Below, in pieces: positions 8,737-16,072 of a stretch of DNA of 64,000 nt. Both the position numbers and the translations under genes were made by a program. Source of the stretch: DATAGF01 sp963813355 (GTDB taxonomy: Bacteria; Actinomycetota; Thermoleophilia; Miltoncostaeales; Miltoncostaeaceae); NCBI GenBank assembly GCA_963813355.1, contig CAWEYS010000025.1, positions 5,164 to 69,163 of the forward strand, given 5' to 3'. Position 1 is the stretch's first letter. Each line of letters starts with the position of its first letter. The notes beneath the pieces are model-generated. The model was not told the origin of the DNA, ran no database searches, and saw only the letters and a program-made list of their open reading frames with translations.

Positions 8737-8972
8737 CCGGCCGCGCCCCCGAGATGCTGCAGGGCGGCGCCGGCGTGGACGAGCAGCAGGTCGCCCTCGC
8801 GCACCGGGTCGACGAGGCCGAGCTCGACCGACGCGCGCAGCCCGGAGTCGTCCTCGCACACCGCCAGCGTGCGGTCCTCGTCCATGCGCACGACGCGCAT
8901 GGGCACGGCCGTGTCGCCGCACGTGATGCACCCCTGCTCGTGGTCGCAGACGATGGGCCCGGGTCCGCTCAC
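8733..8972 (-). CDS. HypC/HupF-family chaperone, divergent N-terminally extended form
   Basis: A 79-aa protein. Canonical HypC starts with Met-Cys, and its Cys2 binds the Fe unit. Here the related sequence follows a short extension, MSGPGPIVCDHEQGCITCGD, with three cysteines before AVPMRVVRM. The remainder (SVELGLVDPVREGDLLLVHAG) follows the HypC beta-barrel pattern. Variants of this kind accompany normal hypC in some actinobacterial operons. It overlaps both neighbours by 4 bases. Whether it replaces HypC or delivers to a different large subunit cannot be told from sequence. Confidence 0.85.
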   Translation of the reverse strand: MSGPGPIVCDHEQGCITCGDTAVPMRVVRMDEDRTLAVCEDDSGLRASVELGLVDPVREGDLLLVHAGAALQHLGGAAG

Positions 8973-9247
8973 TCGATCAGGCTCGCCCGGAGCTCGGCCA
9001 GCTCCTGCTCGTAGTCGGCGCCCATGCCCTCGAGCAGCTTCAGGGTCGCCGCCGCCTCCTCCTCGTCGACCTTCGAGATCGCGAAGCCGACGTGGATCAG
9101 CACCCAGTCCCCGGCCCGCCCCCCGCCGTCGTCGTCATCGAGCAGGCCGACGTTCACCGTTCGCTGGACGCCCGCGACATCGACCTTGGCCAGCCGGTTG
9201 CCCGCGTCGACGATCTCGACGATCTGGCCGGGGATAGCGAGGCACAT
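8969..9247 (-). CDS. hypC: HypC, hydrogenase assembly chaperone
   Basis: 92 aa beginning MCLAIPGQIVEI, the canonical HypC N-terminus with the essential Cys2, and ending in a helical tail (ADYEQELAELRASLIE). It carries the Fe(CN)2CO group between HypD and the large-subunit precursor. A strong ribosome site (AGGAGGGG on the coding strand, at about 9258-9265) precedes the ATG, and the 115-bp gap upstream holds a perfect palindrome. This gene may therefore start a second transcript. Confidence 0.95.
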   Translation of the reverse strand: MCLAIPGQIVEIVDAGNRLAKVDVAGVQRTVNVGLLDDDDGGGRAGDWVLIHVGFAISKVDEEEAAATLKLLEGMGADYEQELAELRASLIE

Positions 9248-9326
9248 CCGGAGCGGCCCCTCCTGTCGGTGCGAACGGCGCCGGTGCCGGGCACCATCCT
9301 CGACCGTCAGGTATGTGACAAACGGC

Positions 9327-9344
9327 GCGTAATCCGGATTACGC
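9327..9344. promoter_or_regulatory. 18-bp perfect palindrome between small subunit 2 and hypC
   Basis: GCGTAATCCGGATTACGC reads the same on both strands with no loop. That form suits a dimeric DNA-binding protein better than a terminator. A further GGATTAC copy lies at about 9359-9365, over the stop of small subunit 2, and a TGTGA element, a half-site type used by Crp/Fnr proteins, lies at 9314-9318. It sits upstream of hypC on the transcribed (minus) strand. The operator role is inference. Confidence 0.5.
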
Positions 9345-9362
9345 CGAGGCCGGTAAGCGGGA

Positions 9363-10424
9363 TTACCAGCGCGGGCGGTAGCCGCTGGCGAGCTCGGCGC
9401 CGGGTCGGCGCCACTCGGGCTCCACCTCGTACCGCCGCTTCATGCTCTGGTTTCGGAGGTGCCTGAGCAGCGGGCCGTAGGCGAACCTGGCGGTGCTCGC
9501 CAGCATCCGGCTCTTGAGCCCGGAGTCCATGAGCGGCAGGTACTTGTCGGGGAACCCGGGCATCGTGCAGGCGATGCAGATGCCGCCCACGTTGGGGCAG
9601 CCGCCGACGCCGTTGATCCAGCCGCGCGACGGGACGTTGCACTTGACCACCGGCCCCTTGCAGCCGAACTTGACCAGGCAGCGCCCATCGTCGCCGAGCC
9701 GGTCGGCGTAGTCCCCGTGGTCGGCGAACCCGGCGCGGTTGCAGACCTCGTGCGCGGTGCGCTCGAACAGCCACGCGGGGCGCCCCTGCTCGTCGAGCTC
9801 GATCGGCTGCGTCGTGCCGGCGATCTGCAGCACGAGGTAGAGCAGCGTCTCGGTGATGTTGTCGGGCTGTGCGGGGCAGCCGGGGAGGTTCACGACCGGA
9901 AGCCCTGCCCGGGACCGCCAGTCGCGGCCGAGGTAGTCGCGCAGGCCCATGGCGCCGGTCGGGTTGTTCCTCATCGCCGGGATCCCGCCGTAGGTGGCGC
10001 AGGTCCCGACGGCGAGGACGATCGCCGCCCGGGGCGCGAGGCGGTCGATCCACTCGTTGGTGGTGATCGGCTGCCCCGTGCCCGGATCGACCCCGAGCGC
10101 CGCCCAGTGCCCGTCGCCGTTGATCTCCTCGTTCGGTACCGCCCCCTCCAGGACCAGGATGAACGGGTCGAGCTTCCCGGCCTCGGCGTCGTACCACGCC
10201 TGCATGAAGTCCGCGCCCGACTCGACCGCGAGCAGCGGGTTGTAGAGGGCGACGCCAGGCATCCCGGGCAGCGCCCGGGTGAGCAGGTCCTCGAGCGACG
10301 GGCGGGTGGCCGCCGTCATCGCGACGGTGTCGCCGTCGCAGCCGAGGCCGCTCGTCATCCAGATGAGGTGGACGGTGAGCCTCTCCGTCTCGGTCTGCCG
10401 GGGCGAGAACTCGATGGCGCTCAC
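9363..10424 (-). CDS. [NiFe] hydrogenase small subunit 2 (paralogue without its own large subunit)
   Basis: 353 aa, the same length as small subunit 1 and clearly homologous throughout. All cluster ligands are kept: GLGCDGDTV (3Cys-1Asp proximal type), GTCATYGG, NLPGCPAQ, TAHEVCNR, FGCKGPVVKCN and GGCPNVGGICIACTMPG. It shows no sign of decay. It is the first structural gene after the regulator (4-bp overlap of start and stop) and is followed by hypC rather than a large subunit. It could pair with the single large subunit at 3655-5430 under other conditions, pair with a large subunit outside the window, or act as an electron carrier or sensor. Confidence 0.92.
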   Translation of the reverse strand: MSAIEFSPRQTETERLTVHLIWMTSGLGCDGDTVAMTAATRPSLEDLLTRALPGMPGVALYNPLLAVESGADFMQAWYDAEAGKLDPFILVLEGAVPNEEINGDGHWAALGVDPGTGQPITTNEWIDRLAPRAAIVLAVGTCATYGGIPAMRNNPTGAMGLRDYLGRDWRSRAGLPVVNLPGCPAQPDNITETLLYLVLQIAGTTQPIELDEQGRPAWLFERTAHEVCNRAGFADHGDYADRLGDDGRCLVKFGCKGPVVKCNVPSRGWINGVGGCPNVGGICIACTMPGFPDKYLPLMDSGLKSRMLASTARFAYGPLLRHLRNQSMKRRYEVEPEWRRPGAELASGYRPRW

Positions 10425-11249
10425 GGCTCACCGGTGCTCTCGTCCGCGCGCTGGACGAGGCACGCCATGTGGTGCGCCGCGGTCCCGTGAAGCACCAGCC
10501 CGTTGCTCTTCCGGGTGACGAGGCCCGCGCTCGACAGGCGGCCGAGCGCGTGCGACACCGACGGCCGCTCGGCGCCGACGAGCTGCCCGATCAGCCGGTG
10601 GGTGAGCGGCAGGGGAACGAGGATCCCCTCCCGCTCGACGATTCCCCAGCGCTCGGCCAGGTGCCAGAGCAGGAGCGCGATGCGCGCGTCCGCGCGGGGA
10701 TGGCACGTCGCTGCGCGATGGACGTTCAGCTCCATCGTGCGCCGGACCGCCCGGCGAAGCAGCGCGTGGACGATCTGCGGCCACGGCCGGATGCCGTCGG
10801 CGAAGGCCTCGTCGAGGACCGCGATCCGGGTGCGCACGAGGGCCCGCGAGAACGTCTCGGACGCCAAGCAGCACGACGTCGTCGTCGTTGGTCCACGGGG
10901 CGAGGACGTCACCCGCCCCGATCAGCTCGCTGGCGATGCGATCGCCCACCTGCACGTCGAGCGCGACGACGCCGTCGACCAGCAGCAGCCCCAGCCCGCC
11001 GCGGAGCTGCGCCAGCAGCGGGACCAGATCGAACTCGCCGGGGGAGATCTCCTCGACGCGGGCCGTCGCCATCGGGCGCGCGACCAGCCGCATCCGCAGG
11101 TCGAGCCCCCGGGCGAGCTCCTCATCGACGTCGAGGACGTAGCAATAGCGGGCGGGGCGCCGGCGCTCGCTCTGGCGACGGCCGCCACGATCCCCCCGCA
11201 CCGGCAGGGGCAGCGGGCCCGGCGGTGGATCGGCGGTGCTCCGCGCCAT
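10421..11249 (-). CDS. Crp/Fnr-family transcriptional regulator, one frameshift
   Basis: About 275 aa when one frameshift near 10868 is repaired. The N-terminal part reads as a cyclic-nucleotide-binding-type beta roll (VEEISPGEFDLVPLLAQL ... GDRIASELIGAGDVLAPW). The C-terminal part, in another frame, has a helical bundle and a Crp-type winged helix (PLTHRLIGQLVGAERPSVSHALGRL). The ATG at 11249 follows GGAGG on the coding strand. It overlaps small subunit 2 by 4 bases and so probably controls the hydrogenase operon. The extra base (CTGCTTGGCG against an expected CTGCTGGCG) may be a sequencing error. Confidence 0.8.
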
Positions 11250-11367
11250 CTGTGGACCACCTCCTCGAGGAGGGGTGCAGCGTGGCCACTCTAACCCTCC
11301 GGGTGCCGTCGGTGCGCCCCACCCGTCGCGCCGGACGCCCGCCGCCTGTCGAGCGGCGTGCGGCCGC

Positions 11368-11472
11368 TCAGCTCCGCCGGGGCGGCGGTGCCAGGCGCTC
11401 GAGCCGGTTCCGGATGGCGGCCCGCGCCCGGTCGGGCGCGGCGCTGTCGCCGAAGAAGACGAGGGCGCGCTC
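11368..11472 (-). pseudogene. 3' fragment of an unidentified minus-strand gene
   Basis: The last 35 codons of a gene are readable, with RALVFFGDSAAPDRARAAI and a stop at 11368-11370. The sequence is protein-like, but there is no 5' part: beyond about 11470 the reading passes into the back of a MarR-like gene on the other strand. I do not recognise the family. Confidence 0.4.
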
Positions 11473-11798
11473 CCCACGGCAACGTCTTCCAGTTCCTCGA
11501 CGACGAGGGAACCCGGGTGAGCGAGCTCGCCCGGCGGGCCCAGATCACCAAGCAGTCGATGGCCGAGCTGGTCGCGCACCTGGAGCGGCACGGCCACGTC
11601 GAGCGCGTCCCCGATCCGGCCGACCGCCGGGCGAAGCTGATCCGCTCCACGGCCCGGGGCAGCGAGGTCTATGCGGTCGCCCGCGAGGTGGTCGCCGAGA
11701 TCGAGCGCGACTGGACCGCGCGGCTCGGCGCGCAGAGGATGCGCCAGCTTCGCGAGCTGCTCCAGGAGCTCAACGAGGGATTGAGCGAGCAGCGATAG
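11473..11798 (+). pseudogene. MarR-family regulator, 5'-truncated
   Basis: The frame contains GNVFQFLDDEGTRVSELA, RRAQITKQSMAELVAHLE and RVPDPADRRAKLIR, the winged-helix core and wing of a MarR-type regulator, then a C-terminal dimerisation helix ending SEQR. The family's N-terminal helices (about 35-40 residues) are missing: upstream of about 11470 the DNA reads as the tail of a different, oppositely oriented gene. This is a truncated gene or a join between two pieces. If a start is used inside, the product would lack the dimer helix. Confidence 0.65.
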
Positions 11799-11930
11799 CC
11801 CGTCGCCGGAAAAGGAGTACCGTGACTGGGGCGTTCGAGTCTTCCCGACCTGCACCGATGAGGGTGCGGGCGGGGCCCGAGGAGATCAAGGCCAGCCAGC
11901 TTCTCCCGTCTCTCGATCGGCACACCCTCA

Positions 11931-12395
11931 TTGGCCGGCAGAGCGGGGGGCCCCGTGGCCACCGACCGTTTGCCAGAGCGGAACCATGACGGTCCGCTCG
12001 CGTCGCATGCTCTCGAGGAGGCGGCCGGGAGACGGCCGTCGGCGCTCGGCATCACCTGCCAGACATTCGGGGACCTGGTCCTCGTCGGCCTGCGGGGAGA
12101 GCTCGACGTCTACACCAGCCCGGGGTTCCGGGAGCACGTGAGGCGCTACGACCCGGCGGAGGTCCAGCTCGCCATCGACCTCACCGAGGTTGGGCTGCTC
12201 GACTCGGCCGGCCTGGGCGGGCTCATAAGCTTGCGAAACGAGGTCCATCGGGCCGGCCGTTCGCTGGGTCTGGTCTGCCCGCGGCGTGAGCTTGCCCGCC
12301 TGTTCTGGGCGACGGGCCTGCGCCCCGCCTTCGTGTTCGGGGAGGACCTGGCGATGCTCCGTGTCGCGCTTGCGGACAAGGAGCGGCGACCATGA
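11931..12395 (+). CDS. STAS-domain protein (anti-anti-sigma factor-like)
   Basis: About 154 aa. After a variable N-terminus, the STAS fold runs from TCQTFGDLVLVGLRGELDVY to the C-terminus, with the signature AIDLTEVGLLDSAGLGGLIS; the Ser in DSAG is the residue phosphorylated by anti-sigma kinases in SpoIIAA/RsbV-type proteins. It would bind an anti-sigma kinase and release a sigma factor. A GTG at 11954 is an alternative start. The stop overlaps the next gene (ATGA at 12392). A HATPase anti-sigma-like kinase lies far away at 44299; pairing with it is speculative. Confidence 0.85.
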   Translation: MAGRAGGPVATDRLPERNHDGPLASHALEEAAGRRPSALGITCQTFGDLVLVGLRGELDVYTSPGFREHVRRYDPAEVQLAIDLTEVGLLDSAGLGGLISLRNEVHRAGRSLGLVCPRRELARLFWATGLRPAFVFGEDLAMLRVALADKERRP

Positions 12396-12790
12396 GCTCC
12401 CCGGCGCCGTCGTGGGAGGTCACCCTGCTGCGCCGTCCGCCCGGGAGCGGGCGGCGGCGGGTGATGGGTCGCGCCCGCTTCAAGGCCCCCGACGCAGCGC
12501 GGGCGCGCGAGAAGGCGCAGGCGGCCCTCGCGACCCGCGCCTGCGGGCAGCCGCGCTGGTCGCTCGGGGCCTTGCGCCCCCTCACCCCGAACGCACCCGG
12601 CACCCGCCTGTACACCGTGACGTTTGCCGCCTGGGAGGCGCGCGCGGACCGCTTCGTGCGCTGCGACGTTCACGAGCACGAGGTCTGGGCGAGCGACGCG
12701 ACCAGCGCGCGCCGCTTCGCCTGCGAGCAGGTCCAGGCGATGCCGAGCTACCGGCCGGCGTGGCGCGTCACGCTGGTGGCCAGCGGGTAG
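12392..12790 (+). CDS. Unknown protein with two similar halves
   Basis: 132 aa, not recognised. The halves (about residues 8-65 and 72-132) follow the same pattern. Each has a strand with V-T (SWEVTLLRRP; LYTVTFAAWE), then a charged strand, then an Ala/Arg-rich helix (DAARAREKAQAAL; DATSARRFACEQVQAM), then W-[SR]-[LV]. This suggests a duplicated ferredoxin-like or ACT-like unit, which is inference. No signal peptide is present. It is translationally coupled to the STAS gene and so may act in the same signalling step. Confidence 0.7.
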   Translation: MSSPAPSWEVTLLRRPPGSGRRRVMGRARFKAPDAARAREKAQAALATRACGQPRWSLGALRPLTPNAPGTRLYTVTFAAWEARADRFVRCDVHEHEVWASDATSARRFACEQVQAMPSYRPAWRVTLVASG

Positions 12791-13157
12791 CCGCCGAGGC
12801 GGGCGCGGCCGGCTGCCCTCAGCAGCCGCAGCACGGGCGCGCGGCAATCCCAGTGCGTGAGCGCGCTCCTCCCGATGACGGGCGCCTGGCCCGTCGCGAC
12901 GTCCTTCGACCCGGAGCGCTTCAGCTCGCGCTTCCGAGGCCCCGGTCCGCAAGCCTTAGCCGAGCCCTTACCGCCAGGGGATGGCGCTCCGGGGGCCGGT
13001 CGTCGTAGCGTCGCCGGGACGACATTCGCGACACGAGGCTCCCATGCAGCGCATCCACATCGCACGTTCGGTTCTCGGCTTCCTCGCCGCACTGGCGATC
13101 GAGGTCGCGGCTCCCGCCCGGACCGAGTCCGCCGGCTAGCGCGCGCCGCAGCCGCGC
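12791..13157. other. Gap with one short open frame
   Basis: About 367 bases between the duplicated-halves protein and the Vps62-like gene. The only notable item is a 31-codon frame at 13044-13139 (+) with a basic start and a hydrophobic stretch (VLGFLAALAIEVAAPA) like a cut-off signal peptide. It ends before the converging gene. No RNA structure or promoter was clear. Confidence 0.35.
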
Positions 13158-14342
13158 TCAGCCGGGCACCGAGGCGGTGACCACCCGGCTCGCCACGCCG
13201 TCCTCGCTGTAGGCGGTGGCCCTGACGAGGTAGGACCGGTCCTCGAGCGCCAGAGGGTGGGCGACGACGCCGTGGGCGGCCCGCACGGGGAAGCCGTAGG
13301 TGGCGGGGGGCAGGTCGTCGTCGAGCCCGTCCACCGCGATGACGATCCAGGCCGGCCGGGCGACGCCCGAGCGCAGCCGGGCCGGGAAGCGGTAGTCCAC
13401 GACGGCGCGGTCCTCCAGGCGGTGCACGGTGATCCGGGGCGCCGGCGGCGCGGGAGGCGCCCCGGCCGCCGGCGGGCCGGGGGCGGGGGGCCCCTCTGCC
13501 GCGACCGCGTCGTGGTAGCCGCCGGGGTCGCTCCACTGGCGCTTCGTGACCGGGCCCCGTGGGCTGGTGTCGCTCGAGCCCCAGAGGCCTGGCCAGCTCG
13601 CCCACCCCGGGGCGGAGTCGCCGATGATCTCGAGGCGCGGGCGCACGCGCGGGCCCAGGCCGTCCGCGTAGTCGGGTGGCAGGGGCCAGATCGGGTCGTG
13701 CCGGCCCGCCCGCGCGAACGAGGCGTGGGACCCGCGACCCACGAACACCACCGGTACGGGGTGGCCGTCGGCGTTGCGGCGGTCGAGCTCGCTCCAGCGC
13801 AGCGCCTGCGCCCTGTCGTGCTGGGCGTAGGTGGCGACCGTCGGGACCGTGTCGGCACCCAGGCGCAGCTGGATCATCTCCCAGTCGCCCTCGTGGGCCC
13901 CGTAGCCGAAGTAGGTCTTGTCGTTGTTGTAGTAGAAGAACCAGTACTGGAGCCAGAGCGCGCCGTCGGAGTCGCGGGCCGCGCTCCCGTAGCAGACGTC
14001 GGCGTAGCGGGGATCGGCGTGCATCCTGCGCGCGTCGGCGACGTAGTCGCTTCCGACCGCGTCGACCAGGTCGTCTCGGCGCACCGTCGTGCCGTTCGCG
14101 TAGCGGCTCTTGCCGAGGAAGTCGAGGGTGAGCGTCGCCTGTCCCGCCCGCGGCCGCGCGGCGGCGAGCACCGTCCCGTCCTTGCGCCGGAGGACGTTGG
14201 CGGCGCTCCAGCCCGTGCCCGCGGGCACGAAGTGCTCCGGCAGCACGGCCGCCGAGTCCGCGCGGAAGCTCTCGAGCGAGTCGTAGCGAAGGTACGGGAC
14301 GTAGCGGCGGAGCAGCAGCCGCACATCGACCGCCTCGGCCAT
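13158..14342 (-). CDS. Vps62-like protein
   Basis: About 394 aa. The central part has the family's conserved aromatic/acidic block, LQYWFFYYNNDKTYFGYG followed by AHEGDWEMIQL, and later VVFVGRGSHASFA and WGSSDTSPRGP. A Pro/Ala linker then leads to a C-terminal beta-sandwich-like region (ITVHRLEDRAVVDYRFP). Vps62-type proteins are known from fungi, plants and bacteria without an agreed bacterial function. The start MAEAVDVRLLLRRY (ATG at 14342) is preferred to one 27 bases upstream because homology-like sequence begins there. No signal peptide is evident. Confidence 0.75.
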   Translation of the reverse strand: MAEAVDVRLLLRRYVPYLRYDSLESFRADSAAVLPEHFVPAGTGWSAANVLRRKDGTVLAAARPRAGQATLTLDFLGKSRYANGTTVRRDDLVDAVGSDYVADARRMHADPRYADVCYGSAARDSDGALWLQYWFFYYNNDKTYFGYGAHEGDWEMIQLRLGADTVPTVATYAQHDRAQALRWSELDRRNADGHPVPVVFVGRGSHASFARAGRHDPIWPLPPDYADGLGPRVRPRLEIIGDSAPGWASWPGLWGSSDTSPRGPVTKRQWSDPGGYHDAVAAEGPPAPGPPAAGAPPAPPAPRITVHRLEDRAVVDYRFPARLRSGVARPAWIVIAVDGLDDDLPPATYGFPVRAAHGVVAHPLALEDRSYLVRATAYSEDGVASRVVTASVPG

Positions 14343-14476
14343 CGCCCCTTCCCGCCGCCCCGCCGGCATGTGCCCACTCTACTTCGCCGCGGCGCCCGCG
14401 CGCTCACCCGACTCGACGGGCCGTGGGGTGGGAGGATCCGCGGGGCGGGTCGCCGGCTGGGCGGGAGGACGGCGGG

Positions 14477-14896
14477 ATGGCGATGAGGAGCAAGCGGTTG
14501 GAGTACACGGTGTCACTCGACGCCGCGGGCACCATGCGCGCCGAGGGTGACGCGCCGCTGAGCCCGCCGGCCGGCTGGACCTCCGACCACCTGCTGCTCG
14601 CCGCCCTCGTGCGCTGCTCGCTCAGCAGCCTGCGGTACCACGCCCGCCGCGCCGGCCTCGCCCTCGAGGGCTCGGGGTCCGCGCAGGGCGTGTTCGCGCA
14701 GCGCCAGGGCGACGGGCGCTTCGCCCTCGTCACCGTGGAGGTCGAGCTCGAGGTGGATCTCGACCCGGCCCCCGATCCGGACGCCCTGCGCGAGCTGCTC
14801 GCCAAGGCGGAGCGGGACTGCTTCGTCGGTGCCTCGCTGACGGCGCCCCCGAGCTACGCGTGGACGGTCAACGGCTCGAGGCCGCGCGGCGCGTGA
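14477..14896 (+). CDS. OsmC-family protein
   Basis: 139 aa with OsmC features: short N-terminal strands (KRLEYTVSLDAAG), a central helix with the family's catalytic-type Cys in LLLAALVRCSLSSLRYHARR, and the C-terminal part AERDCFVGASLTAPPSYAW with the second Cys. OsmC/Ohr proteins reduce organic hydroperoxides through such a Cys pair. The ATG at 14477 is preceded by GGAGGACGGCGGG. It stands alone between a converging gene and the downstream operon. Confidence 0.85.
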   Translation: MAMRSKRLEYTVSLDAAGTMRAEGDAPLSPPAGWTSDHLLLAALVRCSLSSLRYHARRAGLALEGSGSAQGVFAQRQGDGRFALVTVEVELEVDLDPAPDPDALRELLAKAERDCFVGASLTAPPSYAWTVNGSRPRGA

Positions 14897-14976
14897 CATC
14901 GCTCGCGCCGCCCAAGCGGCGGGGCAGCGCCGCGGCGCGCGTGACGCGGCGTCGCGGAGCGACGTAGGCTCGCCCC

Positions 14977-16068
14977 ATGCCGACGCTCGACCGGCTGGAC
15001 ACCCCGGGGCGCGTGCGCGATGTGTCCGACGCCGCGCGCCTGCGCCAGTGGAGCCGGGAGCAGTCCGCCCGCTTCGACAGCGCGGTCGCCAGCATCCGGC
15101 GGCCGGGCCGGACGCCGCAGTTCTACAACCCGACCAAGGTGGCGACGGGCCCCCGCCCGGCGCGGAAGCTCATCACCTGGCCCGGCTTCCCGCGGGCCCT
15201 GCTGCTGCGGTTCGGCGCCGACCGCACGCGGGCCTACCGCGCCGCCGAGCGCCTGGAGGGCAGCGGGCGCGACCGCTTCCGCCCCCAGGACGAGTACCTG
15301 GAGTGGCACGCGCACCGTGACCCCGACACGGGCAAGATCACGCGCGTCAACCTCACCTGCGAGGGGCCGGAGTACTGGGAGTTCCTCTCGCGCGTCGCGC
15401 CGGACGTCCTCGTCGCCCTCTACCGCCGGCACGTCAGCCCCGACGCCACCAAGGCCCAGCTCATGCCGGGCGGCGCCTACAACCCGGGCAACGTCTGGAA
15501 CACGGCCCGGGGGGCGATGCACCTCACCCACCCGGCCAACAGCCTGGGGGCCGAGATCAAGCTCGCCGCGGACGCGACGGTGCTGCGCAAGCGCGGCAAC
15601 CGGGTGCTCACCGACGCCGACGAGCTCATCACCTGCGCCGGCTTCGGCGAGCGGCTGCGGTCCAGCGACCCGCGCATCGGCGCCGACGTCAACGCCCTCG
15701 CCCGGGAGGGCTACGCCATCACGCTCGCCGACCCGGTGGCGCTCTACATCGTGAGGCTCGAGACCCAGGGCTGGCGCAGGCCGGACGGCAAGCCGGTCGG
15801 CGACTACCTGAAGATCACGCGCGGGAAGGCGGGCCAGGGGCTGCGCGCGGTCTACGAGGTGCCCTCGACAGCGCGGGCGAACGGAAAGGCGTTCGTCGTC
15901 GGCGACATCGAGATCGGCGGGCGGCCGATCTCGTGGGGCGGGCAGATCGCCGAGCGGGTCACGATGGGGCTCACCGGCGTCGCGACGCGAAAGGGCGGCA
16001 TCCGCAACCCCGCGCTGGCCTGCGCGGGGTTCCGGAGCGTGCCGGGCCGCGTCATGCCAGGGGGTTAA
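14977..16068 (+). CDS. Unknown 363-aa protein, partner of a DyP-type peroxidase
   Basis: I do not recognise the family. It starts MPTLDRLDTPGRVRDVSDA. Conserved-looking motifs include QFYNPTK, DEYLEWHAHRDPDTGKITR, LTCEGPEYWEFL, GGAYNPGNVWNT and MHLTHPANSLGAEI, with several His, Trp and Glu residues that could bind a metal or substrate. There is no signal peptide or membrane segment. Its stop is 4 bases before the DyP peroxidase start, so the two are almost certainly co-transcribed. It may be an oxidoreductase working with the peroxidase; this is inference from context only. Confidence 0.75.
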   Translation: MPTLDRLDTPGRVRDVSDAARLRQWSREQSARFDSAVASIRRPGRTPQFYNPTKVATGPRPARKLITWPGFPRALLLRFGADRTRAYRAAERLEGSGRDRFRPQDEYLEWHAHRDPDTGKITRVNLTCEGPEYWEFLSRVAPDVLVALYRRHVSPDATKAQLMPGGAYNPGNVWNTARGAMHLTHPANSLGAEIKLAADATVLRKRGNRVLTDADELITCAGFGERLRSSDPRIGADVNALAREGYAITLADPVALYIVRLETQGWRRPDGKPVGDYLKITRGKAGQGLRAVYEVPSTARANGKAFVVGDIEIGGRPISWGGQIAERVTMGLTGVATRKGGIRNPALACAGFRSVPGRVMPGG

Positions 16069-16072
16069 GCGC

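Noticed and set aside
6220..9237. 1005-codon open frame on the plus strand
   Set aside because: It is the mirror of hypE, hypD and both hypC genes, and the composition is typical of high-GC antisense frames.
9283..9295. GGTGCC-G-GGCACC hairpin as a terminator before hypC
   Set aside because: It is short, lies between the palindrome and the hypC ribosome site, and a terminator there would cut the operon. The signal is too weak to call.
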